DNA from: Clostridia bacterium
Lineage (GTDB): Bacteria > Bacillota > Clostridia > Oscillospirales > Butyricicoccaceae
Length of the DNA stretch: 15,203 nt
Assembly: GCA_017407765.1 (NCBI GenBank)
Contig: JAFQVZ010000274.1
Span: forward strand, 1 to 15,203
Direction of reading: 5' to 3'
Shown: in pieces, positions 1-7,258 of the stretch
Layout of the letters: every line of letters begins with the position of its first letter
Position numbering within the stretch: the first letter of the stretch is position 1
Made by a program: the position numbers and the translations under genes
Notes under the pieces: model-generated
The model's database searches: none
Told to the model about the DNA's origin: nothing
The model's input: the letters and a program-made list of their open reading frames with translations, nothing else

Positions 1-28
1 CATGATGATGGAGATCGAGGAGAAGTAA
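1..28 (+). CDS. C-terminal tail of an upstream gene (partial)
   Basis: An open frame entering from the left edge reads ...MMMEIEEK and stops at TAA 26-28, four bases before the upp start. Its end overlaps the upp ribosome binding site (GAGGAG, 17-22), so the two genes are probably co-transcribed and translationally coupled. Eight residues are too few for identification. In many Clostridia, rpiB (ribose-5-phosphate isomerase B) precedes upp and ends in a similar charged helix, so rpiB is a plausible guess but only an inference. Confidence 0.5.
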
Positions 29-32
29 AATC

Positions 33-671
33 ATGGCAACCGTTCTCAATCATCCTTTGGTTGGCCACAAGATGGCCATCTTGCGCGATAAGAATACAGG
101 TACAAAGCAATTCAGAGAGACGGTCAGCGAGATCTCCATGCTGGTCTGCTATGAAGCAACACGCGATCTTCCCACCGAGAAGGTGGGGATCGAAACTCCC
201 ATCTGCAAGACGGAGTGTGATGTGCTGGCCGGTAAGAAAATGGCTGTTGTTCCCATTCTGCGCGCCGGTCTTGGTATGGTCGACGGTGTTTTGGCAATGG
301 TACCGGCGGCTAAGATCGGTCATATCGGTCTGTACCGCAATGAGGAGACCCTTGAGCCTGTGGAGTACTTCTGCAAGCTGCCTGCCGATATCGGCGACCG
401 TGAGGTATTTCTGGTCGATCCCATGCTGGCCACCGGCGGTTCGGCCTGTGATGCCATCCGCCAGCTCAAGGAGCACGGCGCAAAGCATATCCGCTTCCTC
501 TGCATTGTTGCAGCACCTGTCGGTATCGAGCGTGTCGAGCAGGCACATCCCGATGTTCCCGTCTATGCTGCCGTTGTAGATGAAGGCCTGAATGAAAACG
601 GTTACATCGTTCCCGGTCTGGGTGATTGTGGTGACCGAATTTTTGGTACAAAGTATAACGAAATTGTATAA
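33..671 (+). CDS. upp: Uracil phosphoribosyltransferase
   Basis: Cytoplasmic pyrimidine-salvage enzyme converting uracil plus PRPP to UMP and pyrophosphate. The 212-residue length is normal for the family (about 208-210). The PRPP-binding loop is visible as [10 protein letters not shown] at residues 129-138. The uracil-binding C-terminal segment [16 protein letters not shown] is at 191-206, and the PILRAGLGM segment typical of Upp is at 74-82. The ATG at 33 is chosen because GAGGAG lies 10 nt upstream and the N-terminus ([15 protein letters not shown]) matches the usual start of the family. The preceding reading frame ends four bases upstream, so upp is probably the last gene of an operon. 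It is closed by a bidirectional hairpin shared with the convergent acetyltransferase. No truncation or missing key residue is seen. Confidence 0.97.
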   Translation: MATVLNHPLVGHKMAILRDKNTGTKQFRETVSEISMLVCYEATRDLPTEKVGIETPICKTECDVLAGKKMAVVPILRAGLGMVDGVLAMVPAAKIGHIGLYRNEETLEPVEYFCKLPADIGDREVFLVDPMLATGGSACDAIRQLKEHGAKHIRFLCIVAAPVGIERVEQAHPDVPVYAAVVDEGLNENGYIVPGLGDCGDRIFGTKYNEIV

Positions 672-673
672 AG

Positions 674-703
674 AAAAACCACCTCATTCGAGGTGGTTTT
701 TTT
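674..703. terminator. Bidirectional intrinsic terminator between upp and the GNAT gene
   Basis: A 12-bp stem has arms AAAAACCACCTC (674-685) and GAGGTGGTTTTT (690-701) around the loop ATTC. It ends in a T run on the plus strand and, because the 5' arm starts with A residues, also has a U tract when read on the minus strand. It sits between two convergent genes whose stop codons are about 35 bp apart and can serve both. Confidence 0.93.
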
Positions 704-705
704 CT

Positions 706-1158
706 TTATCTGCGCTCCATCATGATAATGAACTCGGTTGTACCGGCCTCCGGCTTGCGTGTGCCGTAATATTTAAATCCATGCCTTTCGTAAAAGGGCA
801 TAACGCGGCGGTTCTTTTCAAGTACCCATGCATAATCGACCGAGAAGCGCTCGATGGCGAACTCGATAAGCTTGCCTCCGATACCCTCGCACTGGAAAAA
901 ATGATCGACATAGAGGGTCTCGATCTCGTTCTCGCGCACCTCGATGAGGCCTTTGACGATGCCGTCGTCATATACCCATGTCTGGGAGAGCAGGACGGGA
1001 TCTGTGAGGTATTTCTGAGCCATGGGAAGCACCTGAAGGTCATTAAATGAGAAGCTATCGTCGCAGAAGATACTGCGGTAGTTCATACGCTTGGTGAAAA
1101 CCAGTATTTCGGCTATTCTAGAGGCATCTTCGGGCCTTGCTTTTCGGATGTTATTCAT
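706..1158 (-). CDS. GNAT-family N-acetyltransferase
   Basis: Predicted cytoplasmic acetyltransferase that moves acetyl from acetyl-CoA to an amine; the substrate cannot be read from the sequence. The 150-residue length is typical of a single GNAT fold. The acetyl-CoA pyrophosphate-binding motif A appears as QCEGIGGKL at 89-97, preceded by the beta-strand IETLYVDHFF (79-88). The B-motif end is NRRVMPFYERHGFKYYGTR at 116-134, a very common GNAT signature. The start is supported by AAGGAGG (minus strand, 1171-1165) six bases before the ATG. A good sigma-A promoter lies just upstream on the same strand. It is probably monocistronic, convergent with upp and divergent from the second GNAT gene. Confidence 0.9.
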   Translation of the reverse strand: MNNIRKARPEDASRIAEILVFTKRMNYRSIFCDDSFSFNDLQVLPMAQKYLTDPVLLSQTWVYDDGIVKGLIEVRENEIETLYVDHFFQCEGIGGKLIEFAIERFSVDYAWVLEKNRRVMPFYERHGFKYYGTRKPEAGTTEFIIMMERR

Positions 1159-1187
1159 AATAGGCCTCCTTTTGGGGTTATATTTTC

Positions 1188-1216
1188 AGTATAACATTGC
1201 AGCTGACCGGTTTCAA
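1188..1216 (-). promoter_or_regulatory. Sigma-A promoter of the minus-strand GNAT gene
   Basis: Read on the minus strand, TTGAAA (1216-1211) and TATACT (1193-1188) are separated by 17 bp. This matches consensus at five of six positions in the -10 and four of six in the -35. The predicted transcript start near 1181 leaves a short leader ending at the AAGGAGG that serves the gene. Confidence 0.7.
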
Positions 1217-1217
1217 C

Positions 1218-1246
1218 TTGAGCACAGTTGACGGTGGCGAGATAAT
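1218..1246 (+). promoter_or_regulatory. Possible promoter of the plus-strand GNAT gene
   Basis: TTGAGC (1218-1223) and GATAAT (1241-1246) are 17 bp apart and point toward the second GNAT gene. An overlapping alternative is TTGACG (1228-1233) with TAAAGT (1251-1256), also 17 bp. The two pairs cannot be ranked by eye. The inverted repeat at 1256-1276 falls at or just after either predicted transcript start. Confidence 0.4.
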
Positions 1247-1255
1247 ATGTTAAAG

Positions 1256-1276
1256 TGTATATACAAATGATATACA
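1256..1276. promoter_or_regulatory. Inverted repeat, possible operator
   Basis: TGTATAT (1256-1262) is repeated in inverse as ATATACA (1270-1276) with a 7-nt spacer. The left half extends into the perfect palindrome TGTATATACA (1256-1265). It lies between the predicted promoter and the first translation start, where a repressor would act. The AT-rich dyad would suit a GntR- or PadR-type dimer, but no regulator gene is nearby and this role is inferred only from position and symmetry. Confidence 0.3.
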
Positions 1277-1289
1277 AGGGGTGATCGCG

Positions 1290-1379
1290 ATGAAGAATAT
1301 GTTTTATCTTGGGAAAAGGATCGACAAAGATTTAAGGAGGAAACATGACGGCGATCATTTATCAGAAATTATCAAATGA
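1290..1379 (+). CDS. Small leader ORF overlapping the second GNAT gene
   Basis: A 29-codon frame starts at ATG 1290, with an in-frame GTG at 1281 that would add three residues. It has AAGGGG a few bases upstream and stops at TGA 1377-1379, inside the acetyltransferase gene in a different frame. The product starts MKNMFYLGKRIDKDLRRK and is strongly basic. It contains the GNAT ribosome binding site (AAGGAGG, 1334-1340), so its translation would pass over that site and could couple or modulate GNAT synthesis. No homology is recognised. It may be a chance frame. Confidence 0.25.
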   Translation: MKNMFYLGKRIDKDLRRKHDGDHLSEIIK

Positions 1380-1875
1380 AAACTTCGGGCCCTGCTCGCT
1401 TGATGACTTTATAAGGCATCAGGAGGTAAGGGAATACTGGAAGAATATCGACGGAAAGCTTACGCTTGTGCCTTCGTCCTATGTAGAGGACTGGAACATA
1501 GCCAAATGCCGTGAGATCGCATATGAGATCACATACGGAATAAACGACAACGGATTCGGTTATGGCGCCTTTTATAATGGCTCGGTGGCAGGTTATATCT
1601 ATCTGTCAGATAAGCCGACCCGAAACAAATGTATGGAGATCCAGCTCTTCCATGTGTCCGAGCCCTTCCGCAGAAAGGGGATAGGCAGAAGGCTGTTCGA
1701 GCTCGCCTGCCGTGAGGCAAGAGAAAGAGGGGCAGAAAGCCTTTTTATTTCAGCTCATCCCTCAAGAGAGAGCCAGGAGGCATACCAAAGGCTGGGCTGT
1801 GTCCCGGTGTCTAAGATCGACCGGGATGCCTATGAAAGAGAGCCATTTGACATTCAGCTGGAATATATACTGTAA
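1345..1875 (+). CDS. GNAT-family N-acetyltransferase
   Basis: Predicted acetyl-CoA-dependent N-acetyltransferase of 176 residues. Motif A is clear: MEIQLFHVSEPFRRKGIGRR spans 97-116, with the RRKGIG acetyl-CoA pyrophosphate loop at 109-114. It is followed by ESLFISAHPSRESQEAYQRL (131-150), which corresponds to the B-motif ending in an aromatic residue and a helix. The N-terminal 60 residues form an accessory region before the core, as in streptothricin- or aminoglycoside-type relatives. The substrate is not predictable. The start at 1345 follows AAGGAGG by only four bases, slightly short but the strongest signal. It is not closely similar to the neighbouring minus-strand GNAT, so the pair is not a recent duplication. 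A terminator follows directly. Confidence 0.87.
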   Translation: MTAIIYQKLSNENFGPCSLDDFIRHQEVREYWKNIDGKLTLVPSSYVEDWNIAKCREIAYEITYGINDNGFGYGAFYNGSVAGYIYLSDKPTRNKCMEIQLFHVSEPFRRKGIGRRLFELACREARERGAESLFISAHPSRESQEAYQRLGCVPVSKIDRDAYEREPFDIQLEYIL

Positions 1876-1885
1876 ACAGACGCAA

Positions 1886-1917
1886 AAAACCCACCCGTGA
1901 GGGTGGGTTTTGAGTTT
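1886..1917. terminator. Bidirectional intrinsic terminator
   Basis: An 11-bp stem has arms AAAACCCACCC (1886-1896) and GGGTGGGTTTT (1901-1911) with loop GTGA. T-rich sequence follows on the plus strand and the A run before the 5' arm gives a U tract on the minus strand. It lies between convergent stop codons of the second GNAT gene and the prolyl isomerase gene. Confidence 0.92.
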
Positions 1918-2658
1918 TTACTTCATGTACTTTGCCTTCAGAGCTGCCGACTTTTCTTCAAAAAGCTCAGCACGCTTTGCCTGGATCAGATACTGCTCGA
2001 TGTTCGCCTGAACTTCGTCAAAGGGAACGACCGAAGCCTCGTTCTTCTTCTCGACCTTGATGAGGTGATAGCCGAACTGTGTCTTGACGGGGCCGACTAC
2101 CGAGCCGACCTCTGCAGCAAAGGCTGCCTCTTCAAACTCGGGGACCATCTGGCCCTTGCCGAACTCGCCGAGGTCGCCGCCGCGCTCCTTGGAGGGGCAG
2201 GTGGAATGTTCGATGGCTGCTGCCTCGAATGTGACCTCGCCGCTGTTGATGGAGTCGAGGACGTTCTTGCAGTGATCCTCGTTCTGGACCAGGATATGCT
2301 TTGCCGAAACGGTCTCGCCCTTCTTGAAGGAGTGTGTGTTTGTGTTGTAGAACTGGCGGCAGTCTTCCTTTGTTACGACAACCGCGTCAAAGAGCTGCTT
2401 CATAGCCAGCTGAGCGAGGATATCTCTCTTGGCGTTGGCCATGAACTGGGTATATTCCTCTGTCTCGTTGAGCTTGTCTTCTTCAGCCTGCATAGCAAAG
2501 AGGTTGACCGAGATGATCTGGTCGAGGCACTGCTGCCTGAACTGGGGGTTCTGGGCATACATCTTCTGGTCCTGAGGCAGAGTTGCGATGAATGCATCAA
2601 TATCCATATCGGTGATGTTGATGCCGTTTACTGTTGCTAAGATCTTCTGTTCGTTCAT
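1918..2658 (-). CDS. Parvulin-type peptidylprolyl isomerase
   Basis: Predicted folding factor catalysing cis-trans isomerisation of X-Pro bonds. An N-terminal helical, SurA/PrsA-like region (about 1-110) is followed by one parvulin domain (about 115-205). Diagnostic segments are SAKHILV at 118-124, GGDLGEFGKGQMVPEFEEAA at 160-179 and TQFGYHLIKVE at 193-203. Unlike PrsA there is no signal peptide or lipobox; the protein begins MNEQKILATVNG, so it is probably cytoplasmic, as in several clostridial homologues. The start follows GGAAAG (minus strand, 2672-2667) with 8-nt spacing. It lies 39 bp downstream of the carboxypeptidase gene on the same strand and has no convincing promoter of its own, so the two are probably co-transcribed. 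The shared terminator at 1886-1917 closes the unit. Confidence 0.92.
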   Translation of the reverse strand: MNEQKILATVNGINITDMDIDAFIATLPQDQKMYAQNPQFRQQCLDQIISVNLFAMQAEEDKLNETEEYTQFMANAKRDILAQLAMKQLFDAVVVTKEDCRQFYNTNTHSFKKGETVSAKHILVQNEDHCKNVLDSINSGEVTFEAAAIEHSTCPSKERGGDLGEFGKGQMVPEFEEAAFAAEVGSVVGPVKTQFGYHLIKVEKKNEASVVPFDEVQANIEQYLIQAKRAELFEEKSAALKAKYMK

Positions 2659-2697
2659 TTGTGTGACTTTCCTTTATTTTGTATTATTGATAACGGT

Positions 2698-4008
2698 TTA
2701 TCTTCTTCTTCTGCGGCTGGAGCGGTAGGTGCTTCCGCCTCCGCGTCTGCTGCGGCGCCTGCGGCGGCCGAAGATGCCCAGAAGAATAAATACCAGAACA
2801 GCAAGCACCAGAACGCCAAGGGCGATCCTGAATACTGTGCTGGTGAAGATCGAAATGATAGTGTCGACGATGAAGAGCCATGTCGAACGCTTTACAGCCT
2901 CGGAGGCCACCAGATTGATGGTGGTGTATTCCTTGCCGTTATAGCTGTAGGTAGCGGTGCCAAGCGCCTGACCCTTTTCGATGGGCGCCTTGATGTTTTC
3001 GTTTACCTTGAAGGTGACCTCAACATCATCGGTGGAGAAATCGATGGGGAGAAGGGCGGTGAAGCCGTTTTCAGGAACGAGGACCACCGAATCGGTGTCC
3101 TTTCCGAGGGCAACGGGAGCCTCGGTGACGGGATCAGAGCTGTTGATCATGGGCTGGATCTCAAAGCTGCCCTTGGCATAGTCAAGGAGCTTGATGGTCT
3201 CGGTAAAGCTGCCGATGGTGCCGTCTTCGGCCTTTTCGGCGCCAAGAACAACGGTGATATAGGTCAGGTCGCCCGAATTGACGCCGCTGACGAGGCAATA
3301 TCCGGCAGGGGTGGTCGAGCCGGTCTTGATGCCTATGGCGCCTTCATAGAAGTAATCACGGCTGCGCCACAGCGAGATCAGGTGGGTGGTGTTGGAGATG
3401 GTCTGCTCGGAATGCATATTGGTGGCAGGAAGGACAGTCTTGTCGATCATAACGATCTGGGCAAAGTCCTCGTTCTGCATCGCATATTCGGCGATCTTAA
3501 GCAGGTCGCGGGCCGTTGTATAGTGGTTGTCGGCATGGAGGCCGTGGGGGTTGGCAAAGTGGGTGTTGGTGCATCCCAGCTCCTGGGCTTTGGCATTCAT
3601 AAGCTCGACAAAGGCGGGGATCGAGCCCGAGATGTGCTCGGCAACGACGTTTGCCGCGTCGTTGCCCGAGGAGACGAGCAGATATATCACCATATCGCGG
3701 AAGTTCATCTGTTCGCCCTTCTTGAGCATGATGCTGCCGCCGCTGTCCTTGAGCAGGTCGATGGCATTATCGGAAACTGTGACGGTATCGCTCATGTTGC
3801 CGTACTCGAGGGCGAGGATGGCGGTCATGATCTTTGTGGTGCTGGCAGGATACAGCATATCGTCGGCGTTGTGTTCGTAAACGACGGTGTCGGTCTTTGT
3901 CTCGCCGATAATGGCGGCTTTGGCGTTTATCGTGGGTTCCTCAAGGGCATTTGCGCCGGTTATGAGGCAGGCAGCCGCGAGGCAGGCGGCAAAAATCTTT
4001 TTGAACAT
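2698..4008 (-). CDS. D-alanyl-D-alanine carboxypeptidase (PBP5-like, S11 family)
   Basis: Membrane-anchored penicillin-binding protein that removes the terminal D-Ala of peptidoglycan stem peptides. The catalytic motifs are intact: S56-T-T-K59 (SxxK), S114-G-N116 (SxN) and K228-T-G230 (KTG). A signal peptide occupies about 1-21, the transpeptidase-like domain about 23-275, and a PBP5 C-terminal beta domain about 280-370. Unlike Bacillus or E. coli PBP5, which attach by an amphipathic helix, this protein has a full transmembrane segment at about 393-413 followed by an Arg-rich tail (415-436). The ATG at 4008 is preferred over an in-frame ATG 48 bases upstream because AAGGGGAT lies 8 nt before it and the signal peptide starts there (MFKKIFAAC). 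It is the first gene of a likely two-gene minus-strand unit and divergent from the response regulator. The dacA/dacF distinction cannot be made here. Confidence 0.95.
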   Translation of the reverse strand: MFKKIFAACLAAACLITGANALEEPTINAKAAIIGETKTDTVVYEHNADDMLYPASTTKIMTAILALEYGNMSDTVTVSDNAIDLLKDSGGSIMLKKGEQMNFRDMVIYLLVSSGNDAANVVAEHISGSIPAFVELMNAKAQELGCTNTHFANPHGLHADNHYTTARDLLKIAEYAMQNEDFAQIVMIDKTVLPATNMHSEQTISNTTHLISLWRSRDYFYEGAIGIKTGSTTPAGYCLVSGVNSGDLTYITVVLGAEKAEDGTIGSFTETIKLLDYAKGSFEIQPMINSSDPVTEAPVALGKDTDSVVLVPENGFTALLPIDFSTDDVEVTFKVNENIKAPIEKGQALGTATYSYNGKEYTTINLVASEAVKRSTWLFIVDTIISIFTSTVFRIALGVLVLAVLVFILLGIFGRRRRRSRRGGGSTYRSSRRRRR

Positions 4009-4224
4009 ATATCTATCCCCTTCGTAATTATGTATTATGATGTTGTTTCGGCTCAAAGCTTAATTTAGAGGAAACAAACTGTATACATCCTGCGGCTTTG
4101 AGTGATATAATGATATTGCAGAAATACTGCGTGCTTATACCATATATAAAGTCTAACAAAAAGACTTTTCCTTTTCAATGGCATTTACAAATATTTTGCT
4201 TTATTTATTCTTAAGGAGGCCAAA
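4009..4224. other. Divergent intergenic region between carboxypeptidase and response regulator genes
   Basis: This AT-rich 216-bp region must hold the start signals for both flanking units. On the plus strand the best weak promoter is TTGCAG (4116-4121) with TACCAT (4138-4143), 16 bp apart. An isolated TATAAT lies at 4106-4111 without a good -35. A small inverted repeat, AAAGTCT (4148-4154) and AGACTTT (4162-4168) with a 7-nt loop, could be an operator or weak hairpin between promoter and the ribosome binding site (AAGGAGG, 4213-4219). No convincing minus-strand promoter was found, and no coding frame is supported. Confidence 0.4.
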
Positions 4225-4920
4225 ATGAGAATACTTGTAGTCGATGATGAGAAGCTGCTGGTCAAGGGCATTACCTTCAACCTCGAGAATGAGGGTTATG
4301 AAGTCGACGGCGCATACGACGGCCAGCAGGCGCTTGAGCTTTTTGCCGCCAATAAATACGACCTGGTCATCCTCGATCTTATGATGCCCGTTTTCGACGG
4401 CTTTACAGTATGCCGCAGGATCAGAGAGTCCAGTGATGTTCCCGTGATAATGCTCACAGCAAGGGGCGAGGGCTCGGACAAGCTGCTGGGATTTGAATAC
4501 GGAGCCGATGACTATATCACCAAGCCCTTTGACATCCGCGAGCTTATGGCGAGAATGAAGGTCATTCTCAGGCGCAGCAGCGGCCAGTCAAGGAGTGAAG
4601 ACCGTGTTGAGAGCGTGCTTTCGGCCGGCGCGATAAAGGCCGACCTCATCAAGAGGACCATCGAGGTAGGCGGCGTGTTTGCCGACCTTACTGCCAAGGA
4701 GTTCGACCTTTTTGTTGTGCTTATGCGCAATATCGGCAAGGTCTTTTCGCGTGACGAGCTGCTGGAGGCAGTGTGGGGAAGCGACTATCGCGGCGACATC
4801 CGCACAGTGGATGTTCATATCCGAAGGATCAGAGAGAAGATCGAAAAGGACGATGCCATGCCTGAGTATATTATGACAAAATGGGGCGTCGGATACTACT
4901 TCAATGATCCTTCCAAGTAA
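4225..4920 (+). CDS. OmpR/PhoB-family response regulator
   Basis: DNA-binding output protein of a two-component system. The receiver domain (1-118) has the acidic pair D7-D8, phosphoacceptor D51 (LVILDLMMP), T78 and K100 (ITKPFD), all the conserved phosphorylation residues. A linker precedes the winged-helix effector domain (about 130-228), with the transactivation-loop signature LTAKEFDLFVVLMRNIGKVF and the recognition-helix region DIRTVDVHIRRIREKIE. The 231-residue length is standard. The start is fixed by AAGGAGG six bases before ATG 4225. It is the first gene of a four-gene operon: the histidine kinase begins five bases after its stop. Partnership with that kinase is inferred from adjacency. 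The regulon is unknown; autoregulation through the upstream region is common in the family. Confidence 0.96.
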   Translation: MRILVVDDEKLLVKGITFNLENEGYEVDGAYDGQQALELFAANKYDLVILDLMMPVFDGFTVCRRIRESSDVPVIMLTARGEGSDKLLGFEYGADDYITKPFDIRELMARMKVILRRSSGQSRSEDRVESVLSAGAIKADLIKRTIEVGGVFADLTAKEFDLFVVLMRNIGKVFSRDELLEAVWGSDYRGDIRTVDVHIRRIREKIEKDDAMPEYIMTKWGVGYYFNDPSK

Positions 4921-4925
4921 TTTTT

Positions 4926-6365
4926 ATGGAATCAAAAGCTAAGAGAGGCCGAGTGGGAATAAACAGCCTTCAGTTCAGGATATTTGCCGGATTCACCCTT
5001 CTGGCTGCAGTGCTGCTGGCTGTACTCAATACATATCCCATAGGCCTTACGAGAAACCAGATGATATTAGCCAAAGAGGTCGAGATGCGTTCGGATTTCG
5101 GCGCTCTTTCGGCTGCCCTTGAGAGCTCGACCAAGCTTGATTACGACACTGCCGGCAGTGCCATATCTATTCTCGACATCGGACGCAGCCAGCGAGTTCT
5201 GGTCACCGACAGCGGAGGAAGGGTCATCTATGACAACCTCAAGACATCGAATATTATCGACAAAATAGTTCTTTTCCCCGAGGTGATCGAGGCCCTTGAC
5301 GGCAGCGATGTTTTCCGCTGCAATTATGACGCCGAGGCCTTTAACTACCGTATCGCCTGCAGCATAATGAAAAACGGCAGCATTGCGGGAACCGTCTATG
5401 CCTATGAGTACGACACCGAGAGCGCCGGGCTTCTTGCCGAGACTCAGAGCGATATTTTCAATATATCGCTGTCGGTCACCATTCTTGCGGCACTTTTCAT
5501 CTTTACCTTTGTAACTACACTAAGGCGCAGGTTTGACAGGGTGCTGGAGGGCGTCAATCAGATCGGACAGGGAAATTATGACTATCGCATCGATCTCAGA
5601 AGCGGCGACGAGCTGGGCCTTATAGCCGAAGAGTTCGACCGCATGAGCGGACAGCTGGCCCTTAACGAATCGACAAGAAAACAGTTTGTTTCCGATGCGT
5701 CTCACGAGCTGAGGACACCTCTTGCCTCCATCAAGCTGCTGTGCGATTCGATAATGAGCGCCAAAGATATCAAGGTGGATGAGGTCCGCGAGTTTCTCGC
5801 CGATATAAGCGAGGAGATCGACCGTCTTACGAGGATCACCGAGGGCCTGCTTTATATCAGCCGAATAGAAAACGGCAGAAAGATGGATGGAGTATGCGAC
5901 CTTACCCATACCGTTGTGCGCGCAGGCGAGATGCTTAGGGGCAACCTGGCGGCGGCTGAGGTGGATATTTCCTACGACCTGCCCGATGATGCCTATGTTT
6001 ACGGCAATCCCGACATGATCTATCAGGTGGTTTTCAACCTTATAGAAAATGCCATCAAATATAACAAGCGCGGCGGCTCGGTGGTCATCGTTGTCAGGCC
6101 GGGCGAAGAGCGCATGGTGCTCAGCGTCTGCGACACCGGTGTCGGCATCCATGAAGAAGAGCTGGAGCGCATCTTTGACAGGTTCTATCGTGTTGACAAA
6201 ATGCGTTCTCGCGAGACAAGAGGCACGGGGCTGGGCCTTTCGATAGTCGGACAGTGTATGGAGGCTATCGGCGGCCACATCGAGGTCGATTCCACATACG
6301 GCCAGGGCACCTGCTTTACGGCGTATTTCCTTTATGCACCCGAGCCTGAGGAGGTGGACGAATGA
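4926..6365 (+). CDS. Membrane sensor histidine kinase (HAMP, HisKA, HATPase_c)
   Basis: Sensor partner of the preceding regulator. Order: cytoplasmic N-terminus, TM1 (about 17-38), extracytoplasmic sensor region of about 138 residues (40-177), TM2 (about 178-198), HAMP (about 199-250), dimerisation/phosphotransfer domain with H260 in SHELRTPLASIK, and the ATPase domain. In the ATPase domain the N-box has N375 in NLIENAIKYN, G1 is DTGVG (403-407), the F-box is FDRFYRVD (417-424) and G2 is GTGLGLSI (433-440). The E after H260 and the conserved N-box Asn suggest both kinase and phosphatase activity. The ATG at 4926 lacks a clear Shine-Dalgarno, so translational coupling to the regulator is likely. 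Its stop overlaps the next gene's start by 4 nt (ATGA). The sensed signal is not evident; the overall layout resembles PhoR/ResE/MtrB-type envelope sensors. Confidence 0.96.
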   Translation: MESKAKRGRVGINSLQFRIFAGFTLLAAVLLAVLNTYPIGLTRNQMILAKEVEMRSDFGALSAALESSTKLDYDTAGSAISILDIGRSQRVLVTDSGGRVIYDNLKTSNIIDKIVLFPEVIEALDGSDVFRCNYDAEAFNYRIACSIMKNGSIAGTVYAYEYDTESAGLLAETQSDIFNISLSVTILAALFIFTFVTTLRRRFDRVLEGVNQIGQGNYDYRIDLRSGDELGLIAEEFDRMSGQLALNESTRKQFVSDASHELRTPLASIKLLCDSIMSAKDIKVDEVREFLADISEEIDRLTRITEGLLYISRIENGRKMDGVCDLTHTVVRAGEMLRGNLAAAEVDISYDLPDDAYVYGNPDMIYQVVFNLIENAIKYNKRGGSVVIVVRPGEERMVLSVCDTGVGIHEEELERIFDRFYRVDKMRSRETRGTGLGLSIVGQCMEAIGGHIEVDSTYGQGTCFTAYFLYAPEPEEVDE

Positions 6366-7258
6366 GAAAGTTCATACTTCTGCTTACGGCCTGTCTGCTG
6401 GCCTTCTGCGGCTGCAGCAGCATTCCCGACGACGGCAGCAGCGAGGTCATAAGCGTTTATTATCTCACCTCCGATGAAAGCGGAAAAAGCCTTGGATATG
6501 AGGTGTTTACTCCCGATGCAAGCCTGCCGGTCGACGGCCGCATAGATGAAATACTCAGGCGCATGAAGAACCCCATGAATGAAAACAACCGCTCACTTAT
6601 TCCCGAAGGTGTGGAGGTCAAGGAGGTAAGGGTGTTCGGCAGCACGGTGGTCGTTTCTTTCGGCGGTGAAAAGTTAGACTTGATGGACGACCTCGACAGA
6701 AGCCTGCTCAGCGCAGGAGTAACGCTGTCGCTGGGAGGTGTCAGCGAGATCGGCTATGTCCGTGTGGCCGACGGCAGGGCGAATCCCTTCTTTATGAACG
6801 GCGATGCCATTCTGCTGGATGACGAGGATCTTCGTCTTTCGGTGTTTGAACTGACGGTTTATACCGTCGACAGAGAAAACAATACCCTTGAGGATCAGCA
6901 GATCAGCGTGATCAGCGAAAACGACGAGCTGGATCCTCAGCTGGTGGTCTCTGATATGCTGGACGGCAGGTTTGGTTCGGCTGCGCCCTTTGAGGGACGC
7001 ATGGATGTCAGATCGATATCCAAGCCCAACGAGCGCGGGGTGGTCCGCGCCGAAATATTTGTTCCTGTGGAGATGGGGCTTAAGGGATATGAGGCCGATC
7101 TCCATGCCCTTGTCAACAGTCTGTGCTCCTGCCGCGGTGTTGAATATGTGGCAGTAACCATAAACGGACGCGTGCCCTCCGAGAGGGGCATTGAGGGATG
7201 TGATATCCCTATGGCTTTTAATGATACATACCTGGAGGAACCCCAATTTGACCAATAA
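6362..7258 (+). CDS. GerMN-domain lipoprotein
   Basis: Predicted membrane-anchored extracytoplasmic lipoprotein of 298 residues. The N-terminal signal (RKFILLLTACLLAFCGC) ends at a lipobox-like FCGC with C18 as the lipidated residue; Phe at -3 is unusual, but C16 is a worse candidate. Two GerMN-like repeats follow, about 28-138 and 163-272. The second ends in LVNSLCSCRGVEYVAVTINGR, the typical end of this domain. GerMN proteins include Bacillus GerM (sporulation/germination) and actinobacterial LpqB, which modulates the MtrAB two-component system. The start overlaps the kinase stop by 4 nt, so it belongs to the signalling operon and may tune the kinase; that role is inferred from context. Its end overlaps the MATE gene start by 11 nt. 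Confidence 0.86.
   Translation: MRKFILLLTACLLAFCGCSSIPDDGSSEVISVYYLTSDESGKSLGYEVFTPDASLPVDGRIDEILRRMKNPMNENNRSLIPEGVEVKEVRVFGSTVVVSFGGEKLDLMDDLDRSLLSAGVTLSLGGVSEIGYVRVADGRANPFFMNGDAILLDDEDLRLSVFELTVYTVDRENNTLEDQQISVISENDELDPQLVVSDMLDGRFGSAAPFEGRMDVRSISKPNERGVVRAEIFVPVEMGLKGYEADLHALVNSLCSCRGVEYVAVTINGRVPSERGIEGCDIPMAFNDTYLEEPQFDQ

Noticed and set aside
4008..4056. Upstream ATG for the carboxypeptidase
   Set aside because: It would put 16 polar residues before the signal peptide. The ATG at 4008 has a well-spaced AAGGGGAT.
2659..4068. A 469-codon plus-strand frame over the carboxypeptidase gene
   Set aside because: The minus strand has all three penicillin-binding motifs, a signal peptide and a ribosome binding site. 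The plus-strand product is compositionally odd and has no domain signature.
4106..4111. Isolated TATAAT as promoter for the response regulator operon
   Set aside because: No acceptable -35 hexamer exists at 16-18 bp upstream.
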